DNA of 64,000 nucleotides from the NCBI GenBank assembly GCA_902651635.1, contig CACRSC010000021.1:330004-394003 (forward strand), given 5' to 3'. The translations under genes were made by a program, and so were the position numbers. Positions 20,807 through 30,706 of this stretch are shown here, piece by piece. Origin of the DNA: Mastigamoeba balamuthi. Lineage: Eukaryota; Evosea; Mastigamoebida; Mastigamoebidae. How positions within the stretch are numbered: position 1 is the stretch's first letter; every line of letters starts with the position of its first letter. Under the pieces are notes generated by a model. The model worked only from the letters and a program-made list of their open reading frames with translations. It searched no databases and was not told where the DNA came from.

Positions 20807-22063
20807 ATGGTGTTCTACATCATAGGGCTGGGCCTCGGCGACGAGCGCGACATCTCCCTCCGCGGCCTCGAGGCCGTCCGCAGCTGCTCCCGCATCTACC
20901 TCGAGTCCTACACCTCCCTCCTGCTGGCCTCGTCCAAGGACAAGATGGTGCAGACCCTCTCGCCCCCTCGGGCGCAGCGCGTCTGGGATCGTCTCTCAAC
21001 GCCTCTCGCACAGGAGGAGCTCTACGGCAAGCAGATGATCGTGGCGGACAGGGACCTCGTGGAGAGCGGCAGCGACGAGATCCTCGCGGGGGCCAAGGAC
21101 GGAAACGTGGCGTTCCTCGTCGTCGGCGACCCCCTGGGGTGAGTCAGAGATACTTCCCCCGGGGAGGAATCCGGGGGGATTCGAGAATCCTGCTCCAGAT
21201 TCCGGATTCTGGGAGAAATCTTCGTACGGGGGGAAGGGTGTCCTGACGAGCCTTCCGGGCTGCCAGGGCGACGACGCACACGGACTTCATCCTGAGGGCG
21301 AGGGAGCTGCAGATCGACGTGCAGGTGATCCACAACGCGGGCATCATGAACGCCGTGGCGTGCTGCGGGCTGCAGCTCTACAAGTTTGGCCAGTGCGTGA
21401 CGCTGTGCTTCTGGACAGGTGCGCCAATAACCGCGAGCGAAAAGAACAAATAAATCGATTCTCCCACCCCCACCTGCCCGCGAGCTGACCCGTCGCAATA
21501 ACCGCGGGCGCAGAGCACTGGAAGCCGGACAGCTGGTACGACAAGGTCCTGGCCAACAGGCGCAACGACATGCACACTCTGCTGCTGCTCGGTGAGCTCG
21601 CCGCCTGCTGCCCTGCCCTTGCTTGCCGGGTCTCACCGCTTTTGCGCAGACATCAAAGTGAAGGAGCAGAGCGAGGAGAACCTGCTGAGGGGCCGCAAGA
21701 TCTACGAGCCCCCGCGCTTCATGACGGCGAACCAGGCGATCGAGCAGATGCTCGAGGTCGAGAGGAACAGGAAGGGCGGCCGTGAGTTCCCCCCGGACTC
21801 CAACGCCACCAGCTCAACTGACTCGGCCCCCACCCTGACCTCAAGTGCTCACCGAGGACTCGCCCGTCGTGGCGCTGGCGCGCGTGGGCACGCCGACGCA
21901 GAAGATCGCGTTCGGGACGATGCGGGAGGTCGCACAGGTCGACATGGGCGCCCCGCTGCACTGCGTCGTGCTCCCCGCGGAGCCCCTGCACCCCCTCGAG
22001 CTCGACTTCCTCCGTCTCTACGCGGTCTCCGCCTCTTCCGCTGCCTTCCCGGCCGCCCAGTAG
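20807..22063 (+). CDS. DPH5: Diphthine methyl ester synthase
   Basis: An S-adenosylmethionine-dependent methyltransferase of diphthamide synthesis on elongation factor 2, cytosolic. Exons: 20807-20947, 21014-21138, 21267-21418, 21514-21591, 21650-21781 and 21846-22063, giving 281 residues, close to the usual length of about 285. The start [20 protein letters not shown], then FLVVGDPLG joined to [46 protein letters not shown] and [16 protein letters not shown] are the family hallmarks, including the SAM-binding Gly-rich segments. The first intron (66 nt) has no stop and keeps frame, so its 22 encoded residues could be mistaken for protein; comparison with other DPH5 proteins shows they are extra. 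The second intron carries imperfect GAATCC/GGATTC palindromes. Intact and confidently named. Confidence 0.95.
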
Positions 22064-22447
22064 AGTAGAAGAGAGTCAAGCATCGCACAACAGCTGGGCC
22101 GTGCCCTCTTCACGTTGTGTCTGTGGTGGCTGCTGCTCCGTCAGTTGATGTTATACTAGAGAAGGTCTTGGACGGCGTGATGGTGCCTGCTGTTGAGCAC
22201 ACCAGAGCTCACAACTACGAACAGCACAGGCTCGGATGGCTGGATGCACATAGGTCTTCGCACCCCCACTGGCTGGCCACAGCTCATAATCGTTTGCATT
22301 CGCAGACACCGAATTCAAGTGTGTGTGTGCTGGTGACATTAAACTGGTCAGGGGGTGGGGGGGACCCACCTAGCGCGCTCGCATTGTGCTCTCCTAGTGC
22401 TGTCATTGATTTGCGTGCGGGTGGGCTGTGGGGGCCCCCAGGGTGGT
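22064..22447. other. Intergenic region between convergent genes
   Basis: Short 3' flanks of DPH5 and of the P-type ATPase, containing G-rich runs near 22350. No gene seen. Confidence 0.4.
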
Positions 22448-25400
22448 TCACGTGAGCTTTGGCGCACGCCCCTCCTCCAGGGCGATGAGCGACTGCGACG
22501 CGCGGGCCTGCGCGGTACCGCGGCGGCCGCCGCAGACAAAGGCGCCGAGCTTGTAGGCCTCGAACCACGAGACGCTCGCGAGGCCCACGAAGGCGAACGC
22601 AGGGATCTGCGCGACGCCGATGGGCTCAAAGTGCATGACAGACCGCAGCGGCGCAAAGAACAGCGCCGTGAGCATCAGCGGCACGACGACGGCGATCATG
22701 ACGAGCAGCGGCACGTTGCGGTGGCGCATCGAGGAGAGGCACGACTGCGTCCAGCTGCGGTTGGTCACGACGAGCGCGACGTTGGAGACGGTCAGCGCGC
22801 CAAACGCCATCGCGTTGGCCTGGCCCTCGCTGAAGCCCGCGCCGACGCACCACCGCCAGAGCGCCAGCGCCGACACGAGCACCGCCGTGCCCTGCGCCAG
22901 CGCGAGGCCGAACGACCGCGCCGAGACGATGCGCGAGGTCGTGGGCGCCGGCGGCCGGTCCATGACGCCGGGCTCCTCGGGCTCGGCCTCGAAGACGACC
23001 GAGCACGTGGGGTCGATGATGAGCTCCATCCAGACGATGTGCGCGGGGTAGAAGACCGTGGGCCAGCCCAGCAGCACGGGCACGACGACCATGCCGCAGA
23101 GCGGCACGTGGACGGCGATGATGTAGGCCATCGTCTTGACGAGGTTGTCGCGGATGCGGCGGCCCATGCGCACCGCGTCGACGACGGCCCCGAGCTCGTC
23201 GTCGAGCAGCACCATCGCCGCGGCCTCGCGCGCCACGGCCGTCCCGCGCCGGCCCATCGCCACGCCGACGTGCGCCGACTTGAGCGCCGGCGCGTCGTTG
23301 ACGCCGTCGCCGATCATGCAGACGACCTCGCCGTTGTCCTTCATCGCCTGCACGACGCGCAGCTTCTGGTGCGGCAGCACCCGCGCGAACACCGGCGTCT
23401 CGCGCGCCAGCGACCGCAGCGCCGCGTTGTCCGCGCGGTCGAGCTCCTCGCCCGTCACGAGCTCCGCGCCGCCGGCCATCGCCGCGACGCCCGAGATGCC
23501 CGCCTCGCAGGCGATGTGCCGCGCCGTCTGCGCGGCGTCGCCCGTCATCATGACGACGCGGACGCCCGCCGACTGCAGCGCGTGGACGACGCCGGCGGCG
23601 CTGGGCCGCAGCGGGTTGCTGAACGCCACGATGCCCACGAGCTGCAGCTCCGCGTCCGCGGGCGACTCGGGCACGCGCGCGGCCGCAGGCGCCCGGGCGA
23701 CGGCCAGCACGCGCAGGCCCTTGGCCGCGAGCGCCGCTGCGGTGCCGAGCGCCTTCTCGGCGGCCGCGGGGCTCAGCGAGCGGCACATGGGCAGCAGCGC
23801 CTCGGGCGCGCCCTTGCAGGCGACGTCGTAGACGCCCGGGCGCGAGGGCGGCGACCAGACGCAGGCGGCGCAGCGGGCGGCGCGGCAGAAGGGGAACTCG
23901 CGCAGCAGCGACCAGCCGTCGCCGGCGCGGCGCTCGTGGGCGGCGTCGACGCTGCCGCAGCTGACGAGCGCGCGCAGGGCGGCGTCGGTGGGGTCGCAGG
24001 GGTGGCTGCCGGCCATCAGCGCGACCTCGACGATCTCGTGCAGCGCCTCGGGGACCGCGAGCTCCGGGGCCGCCGCGAGCGAGACGGAGTCGCCGGCGGC
24101 CGAGACGAGCGTGTCGACGGCCATGCCGTTGGCGGTCAGCGTGCCGGTCTTGTCGGTGCAGAGGACCGTGCACGAGCTCAGCGCCTCGACGGCCTTGTTG
24201 CGCCGCACGAGCACGCGCTTCCACGACATGCGCAGCGCGCCGATCGTCACGAAGACGGCCAGCACGACGGGGAACTCCTCGGGCAGCAGGCCCATCGCGA
24301 GGCTCAGCCCCGAGAGCGTCGCGTGCAGCCAGTCGTGCTTGGTCGCCCCGTACGCGAGGAAGACGACCGCGCAGGCGACGGCGCCCACGACGGCCATGTT
24401 GAACACCAGCGTCCGCACCTCGCGCTCCAGCGGCGTCCGCTCGTCGGGCAGCGCGTGCAGCGACCTCCCGATCGACCCGATCTGCGTGTCCTCGCCCGTC
24501 GCGCGCACGACGCCCGTCGCGCGGCCCCCGACGACCATCGTGCCCGAGAAGCAGCTCCACGAGGCCCCGTGGCCCGCGGGCTGCAGCGCCGAGTTGGTGC
24601 CCGAGGGCCCCGAGCACTTGGCCACGGGCGCGCTCTCGCCCGTGAGCAGCGCCTCGTCGACCTGCAGGCCCATGCAGGCCAGCAGCGTCAGGTCCGCCGG
24701 CACGCAGTCGCCCTCGCGCAGCTCCACGAGGTCCCCGGGCACAATGTCCTGCGCGGCGGGTGGGAGGCGGCGGTCAGCGCGCTTGCCTGGTGCGTCTGGC
24801 ACGAGTGCTGTGGCCCTGGCCCCCCCTCTCCCACAGGGCTGCTCCCCCCATGTCTGTGCCTCTGCCTCTGTGTCTGCGTGGCAAGAGAAGTGCAAAGCTG
24901 CTGCGTGCAGTGGCAGTGGCACTGTGTGGCCGCAGAGGGGAGGCCTCTCCCTCTGCCTGCACTCAACTCGCAGGCAGCCCGTGCAGCCCCTGCGTGCGAA
25001 GCGCAGGACAGCGCGTCGCAGTGCTGCTGCGTGCCAGCGCAACTCCCGTACTGGCGAACGCCCTGCCAGCCGCTCGCAGTTCTCTGTCCCTCGCTCAGCA
25101 CGCAAGTGGCAGCCCCCAGGCAGCCGTGGGGAGGCAGCAAGCAGGCAGGCAGGCACAGCAATGCCTCGAGCGCAGCAGCAACGCAGCAGCGCCCTCAGAG
25201 GCCAAGAGCGAGGGCCTGCGAGCTGCGGACAATGGCAGCAGCAGGGACGGGGAGGAGCGTGCGGGGTGCGGTGCTGGGGGAGGACTGCTGCACCTTGGCG
25301 GGGACGCGGGAGAAGACGCCGTCGCGGCAGACGGTGGCGACAGAGGGGCTGAGGCTGCGGAGGGAGAGGAGGGCGCGCTCTGTGCGGCGCTCCTGGAAGA

Positions 25401-26149
25401 CGGTGATGCAGACGATGAACAGCACGAAGCTCGAGAGCATCGCCGCCTCGTCGTACTCGCCCAGCAGGAAGTACAGCGACGCGCACACGGCCAGCAGCAG
25501 GAACCTGCGGGGCACGCAGACGTGTCAGTTGACTGTACGGAGATATCGGGAAGTGGGAATCACGATATTTGCAGATTCTCTGTGCAGAATGAGGTCAGTC
25601 TGCACCTCTGGGGAGGGAGGGAGGGTCTTCGTCTCTGGCGAGAGAGGAAGGGGGAGGTGCAGGAGAGGGAAAGAGGAGGAGGGGGGAGAAAGAAGAGTGG
25701 GGAAGGCAAAGAAGTTCAGGCGATGGGGCAGTGGGGCAGTGACGAGATATCGCGAAATGTCCATGGACCACGCGGAAAACCCAGCAGATCAGGGCATCAC
25801 AGAAAACACGGAAGGAAAAAATAGCGCTACTGTGCGGACACGTGCCACCAGTCAACAGCAGTCAACCCGCTCCCTCTCGCTCCCCCCGCGCGCGTGCACA
25901 AGGGGAGGACCCCGTCTGGAACGGATATTTCGGGAGGGGGGGGGAGCAGATGGAGATATCCAATAATGCCTGCAGGCAAAGTGCGAAACGGGCGCACATG
26001 GGCTCCTTGAGGACGCCGAGCGCGATGTCGAGCATCGAGGGCGGCCGGTCGTGCGGGAGCTCGTTGGGGCCGTGGGCGCGGAGCAGGTCGGCGCTCTCCG
26101 CCGTCGTCAGGCCCGCGTAGTCGCTCGCACCGCTGTCGACCTCGAGCAT
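22448..26149 (-). CDS. Cation-transporting P-type ATPase of the PEEFP (bacterial-like) type
   Basis: Three exons: 26149-25998, 25504-25294 and 24748-22448, about 887 residues. The 545-nt second intron happens to be open in one frame and must not be read as protein. Exon 1 gives the cytoplasmic N-terminus (GLTTAESADLLRAHGPNELP). Exon 2 gives M1-M2 and an FQERRTERAL segment. Exon 3 starts DIVPGDLVELREGD with VDEALLTGES (actuator loop), then M4 with GLLPEEFPVVLAVF, phosphorylation site LCTDKTGTLTANG, hinge GDGVNDAPALKSAHVGVAMG and M6 with IVWMELIIDPTCSVVFEAEP. PEEFP in M4 (instead of the PEGLP of SERCA-type pumps) and the ELIIDP-VFEAEP string are typical of a group of bacterial Ca2+/cation ATPases. 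It is an ATP-driven cation pump; the ion is not certain. Bacterial-like motifs inside an intron-containing gene suggest ancient transfer. Confidence 0.9.
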
Positions 26150-26719
26150 CGCTCCTCAGCGGGTCTGTGAGATGAGACGAAAATGAATGTGATTCGCGGA
26201 TCTTCTCTGGGGGGGGTTGTGGCCGGGCTCCAAAATGGCCGGCCCGGAAGCAGCCCATCCGGGTCGAGACCTCCGAGGGGCCTGCGCGGAGTGGTCGAAT
26301 GGACGGCTTGGGGAACTGGGTGGTGGATGGCCGGCGAATGGTCGAAGATACTCACCTGCGGGGAAAATATCTCGTTGAGTCAGCTTAGCTCTTCGCCCTT
26401 TTGTTTGTTTTTCCTGTGGGGTTTAACTCTAACCCGGCGCAGACCAGCAAACCCGTTCGCCAACCACCCACCCCTCCTCTGCGCCCTCCCCGGACCTGCC
26501 CCCGCGCACCCCCTGCCGCCCGGCAGTTCTCCCCGCCCCGTTTTCCAGCTCGTCTGCTCGCTCTTCTGCTCCCCTCTTTTTTGCCGAACCGAACGCCAAA
26601 TTTACTGCTGGGTGGAGCAGAACCCCACCACCACCACAGGACTTCTGGGGCGGGTGCCTCGCTGATTTACCCCCCTGACCCCCCTCCCCTGCGCAGGAAA
26701 GAGAGAGACAAGGCAAGAG
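26150..26719. other. Intergenic region between divergent ATPase and ArfGAP genes
   Basis: Contains a T-rich/CTTTTT segment, long pyrimidine stretches and CACC runs. It must hold promoters for both divergent genes. No motif can be named. Confidence 0.35.
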
Positions 26720-29157
26720 ATGAGCGTCAAGAGGCTCGAGGAGAAGCACCAGCAGATACTGCGCGAGCTCGTGCAGCAGCCCGGCAACCGCAAGTGCATG
26801 GACTGCTCCGCAAAGGGCCCCGTCGCCGCCGTCATCGACTTCGGCACCTTCGTCTGCCAGACCTGCAGCGGCATCCAGTTGCGTGGCCCTCTCCCTCCCG
26901 CTCCCTCCCTCCCTCCTCGCCGTCCGCGCAGCTTATTTTCCTTTTTATTTCTCAATGCGCACCCACCGCACGTGCGACGCTTCGATGCACTGTGGGTCGC
27001 TGCGTGGTCTGCTGTTGGTGTTATATTTGAACACGTGTGGGGCGAAGTGTCCCCCACACACACGCACACGCCCGCACAGCCTCTCGCTTCCCCTCCAGCC
27101 CTGCGTGGGCTAATCCTCCCTGCCGCACTCTCTCTCTCTCCAACAGCCGCGAGTTCTCGCACCGCGTCAAGTCGATCTCGATGGCGTCGTTCAAGCCCGA
27201 GGAGATCGAGAAGCTCAAGAGGATCGGCAACGAGGTGCGTGCCCTGCTGCTGCCTCCCAGCGAGAGAGAGGAAGAGGGAGGGTGAACGAGGTGGCAGAGG
27301 AGGAGCAGAGGATAATCTGTTGGTTTGTTCGGGTGTCTGATGCGGTCCCTCCGCCCCTCGCTCCCCGCCTCCGCAGAACGCCAGGAAGATCTGGCTCGCC
27401 CGCTGGACCCCGGCGGACTTCCCGGAGCCCGACCCCAGCAAGCACAAGCAGATCCGCGAGTTCATCCAGGCCAAAGTTCGCATTTCCTTTCTCTCTCCCA
27501 CCACCCCTCTCTACCCCTCTTTTTTTTGTTTTGCTTCCCCCTCCCTCCTGTGAACTTCTCTTCATATTTCTTCCCTGCCCCCTCGCGACTGACAACGCAA
27601 TTGCCGCCCAGTACGTGGCCAAGAAGTGGTACGACAGCGCTGCCCGCGCGAGGATCGAGGGAGGAGAGGACGTCCCCACTGTGCGCTGCTGCTCCCCCTC
27701 CCTCTTCCCTGACAGCAGAGCTGTTGTGAGGGGAAGGGGGTCTTCTGATTTTTATTTTTACGATTGCGTATCCGCCTCGTCGTTCGTTCTTGTAAGGTGC
27801 CGCTGACTTCAGTGCTCGGGAACGATCTCCCCCGCCTGACCGTCGGTGGCCCCATACAGCAGCAGCAGCAGAGCATGTCGCCGCCCCCCAGCACCTCTTC
27901 GCTCTCGCCCAGGGTGAGTTCTCAACCCCCCTCGGAAACCCTCCTTCCCTCAGCAGCCACGTCATCGAGGAAATGTGACACGTCAATAACAATTGTCCTG
28001 CTGCTGCCGCTGCTCCGCCCCTGCAGGGCAACGCCCCCGCCAGCGCCGCCGCTGCGGGCCTCTTTGACGACTGGTCCGAGGCTGCGGCCCCGGCGCCCGC
28101 TCCCGCCAAGGTCGCGAGCGGCGCCAACGCGTTTGCGGAGCTGCTCGGCGGCCCCGCGCCCGCGGCCATGGCGCCCGCCCGCTCGGCCGAGGACGAGCGC
28201 AGGGCCCAGGCCGAGGCCGAGGCCAAGAAGCGCACCAACATCATGAGCATGTTCGCGCAGCCCGCGGCCCCCGCCGGCTACCCGGGCGGCTTCCCTGGCG
28301 GCGCCCCCGTACGCAGGCATTTCCCAGTTCCACTTTTGCTGGATATTTCCCTGAGCGGATTCCCTGCAGGGCCCCTACGGCGCCCCTGCCCCCGGCGCCT
28401 TCCCTGGTGCCCCGGCCCCCTACGGAGCCCCGGCCCCCGGCGCCTACCCCGGGTACCCGGGCGCGTTCCCCGGCGGCGCCCCTGCCCCTGCGGCCCCCGG
28501 CGCGGGGTTCCCCGGCGGCCCCATGCCGGGCTACGGCGCCCCCGCACCCGGCGGGTTCCCTGGCGGCCCCATGCCCGGCCAGATGGCGGGGCCCATGCCC
28601 GGCGCCTACCCCGGCGCGCCTGCCCCCGGCGGCTTCCCCCAGCCGGCGTACGGCGGGTACCCGGGCGCTGCCCCTGCGCCGTACGGCGGGTACCCCGGCG
28701 CCGCGCCTGTCCCCGGCCAGTTCGGCGGCGCTGCCCCTGCCCCCGCCCCTGCTCCGGCGCCCGCCCCTGCGCCGGCCCCTGCCAAGCCTGACGGTGCGGA
28801 TCTGCTAACGAAATCTGGAGATTCCGCGGGGAATATCTGTACTGACGGGCGCAATCTCTTCTCCCTCCCCCCTCCCACATCGCAGCGTTCGCGTCGCTGC
28901 TCGGCGGTGGGAACCCGTTCGGTGCCCCCGCGCCGGCCCCTGCGCGCCCTGCGACTGGCGGGATGAACCCGTTCGGTGCCCCCGCGCCCGCGCCTGCGTC
29001 GAGCAACCCGTTTGGCGCCCCCGCCACCCCCGTCGCCGTGCGTACCCGCGAGATTGACAAATCCAGGAATCCTCGCATATCTGACCCGCAGAAATCTGTC
29101 TTGCCTGCGCAGGCTGCGTCGAAGCCCGCTGGTGGCATGAACCTGCTCGACTTCTAA
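26720..29157 (+). CDS. ArfGAP of the AGFG/Hrb type with NPF motifs
   Basis: A GTPase-activating protein for Arf small G proteins in vesicle traffic. Exons: 26720-26877, 27147-27234, 27377-27475, 27612-27680, 27797-27913, 28027-28308, 28370-28793, 28886-29037 and 29113-29157. The ArfGAP zinc finger is C-x2-C-x16-C-x2-C (CMDCSAKGP ... CQTC), followed by HREFSHRVKSISMASF, which carries the arginine finger, then GNENARKIWLARW and YVAKKWYDSA, the AGFG order. The second half is a long Gly/Pro/Ala/Tyr-rich disordered region with dozens of (G/A)-x-PG repeats. Near the end are three NPF tripeptides in nearly identical context (NPFGAP); NPF binds EH-domain endocytic proteins, as in AGFG1. The C-terminus MNLLDF resembles a clathrin-box-like motif. 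A role in clathrin/EH-dependent endocytic traffic is inferred from these motifs. Confidence 0.88.
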
Positions 29158-29380
29158 AGAGCTGCCCGCCATGATGCGTGGGTGTGCTGCCGCCACCCAA
29201 TACTCGCGAGGAGGAGGCGCACTCAAAATGCAACTCACGACACCGCTCCCTTACTTTTAAATTTGCACTGGCCGGAAAAATCGAATCAGAAAAGCACGTC
29301 ACTACCCCAATATCCACGGAGATTCACTCTGTCTCGCCTATTTTTGGCCCGCTTGTGTCGGCACGGTGCCTTCGCACTCG

Positions 29381-30626
29381 ATGAGGCCGAGGAAAAAAAG
29401 CAAAAACAGCATCCCGCCGGAGACCCGCAGCAGCGAGAAGGCGGCGCTCATCGCCGAGCTGCGCAAGGAGCGGGCCACCGAGGCGCAGCTGACCGCGAAG
29501 CTCGCAGCCCTGACCGAGGAGAAGAGGTTCCACTCTGCGGCCCTCCTGCGTCACAGGGCTGCTCACCTCTGCTCTCCCCATGGCGCAGGCTGCTCGAGGC
29601 CGCCGCGGGGCTCGACTGGCGCGTGTTCGAGGACGGCCCCTGCGCCACCGTGGCCTGCCCGCCCCACGTGAGTGCTCCGTGGTGTCCCTGTGGTCGCTCT
29701 GGCCGTCAGTGCTGACCTCTGCTGACTCTCCCGCCCTCAGCTCGAGCGAGTGTTCAAGGAGGCCGAGGCAGGCACTGCCAGGCGGTTCCGCGCCGAGTCG
29801 CAGTCTCCGGAAGAGAAGGTACCCGGCCCCCTGTGCGCGATGACGTCAGAGTGACGCTGCTGTGCGCGCAGGACACGGTGCGGGTGGCCGCTGCGTTCGC
29901 GGCGGAGATGCACGGGCTCACGCGGCGGCTGCTGGGCGAGCACATGCACGAGGCGGCCTCGGCCCTCGCGCGTGACATGCTCTACGAGATGGGGTTCTCC
30001 GAGGGCCTCTCGTCGGCCCCCGCAGCCCTCCCCAAGTCGCTGAGCGCTGCCAGCGCCCACATGTCGGCGATCGGTGCGCGGGCGCGATTTTCCTCAATTC
30101 AATTGCCTCTTTGTTTTGAGTATACACAGAGACACTGAACCCGCTGCTTTCGGCCGCCGCAGCGCAGGGGCTGTGCTCGCTGGCGTTCGCGGGGTGGGCG
30201 TCGGTCGAGATGTCGCCCGACACTGTGGTGAACGCCGCGGACCCGCCCGACTCGTTCGTGGTGCTGCACTCGCACAACTCGTTCGAGTCGGAGACGCTGG
30301 CGGGGACCACCGGCGACTCGCGGATGCCCGTCTGCGCAGCGACCTCGGGCTACGTCGCGGGCTGGTGCTCCGCGGTGCTGGGAGCCGAGATGGCCGGGGC
30401 CGAGGTGCAGTGCCGCTCGCGCGGCGACGAGTACTGCACGTTCGTCGTGGCGTCGAGGGACAGGATCGTCCGCGTGATGAGGGCCTACGCAGAGCTGCAC
30501 TCGGACAGCAACAAGCAGCGCCTGCACTGCGAGGACCGGCCCCTGGGCATGCGGCCCATCCCCGCCTCGAACCCCGCGCCTCCCCAGAAGACCGACAAGG
30601 ACAAGCAGTGCGCACAGGCGACCTGA
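29381..30626 (+). CDS. V4R-domain protein with N-terminal coiled coil
   Basis: Five exons: 29381-29526, 29589-29667, 29741-29818, 29872-30073 and 30163-30626. The N-terminus is basic (MRPRKKSKN) followed by a heptad-like helix (LIAELRKERATEAQLTAKLA). The middle exons are helical with HGLTRRLLGEH. The last exon contains a V4R domain: GWASVEMSP, LHSHNSFESE, PVCAATSGYVAGWCSAV, AEVQCRSRGDEYCTF. The pattern Cys ... E-x-x-C ... GD-x-x-C-x-F is the established signature of V4R (vinyl-4-reductase/XylR sensor) domains, which bind small hydrophobic ligands or metal and share a fold with the TRAPP subunit Bet3. The spacing fits stand-alone V4R proteins rather than TRAPP. Function here is unknown; a ligand-sensing role is inferred. 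It is convergent with the GRIP golgin. Confidence 0.78.
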
Positions 30627-30706
30627 GTGCGCGTGTGTGCTGTGTGCGAGCAAGTCTGTGGGGTGTGTTGTTTTTGCCTCAGTCAAAATAAGCAAGCTCC
30701 TGTTGA

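Noticed and set aside
24749-25293. A long open frame on the minus strand continuing upstream of the ATPase exon
   Set aside because: It is the 545-nt intron read as protein; its Arg/Pro-rich content is unlike ATPases, and the splice from 25,294 to 24,748 restores the conserved sequence.
22355-25966. A plus-strand frame of about 1,200 codons
   Set aside because: It is the antisense shadow of the ATPase gene, with Arg/His-rich composition and no motifs; high GC leaves antisense frames open.
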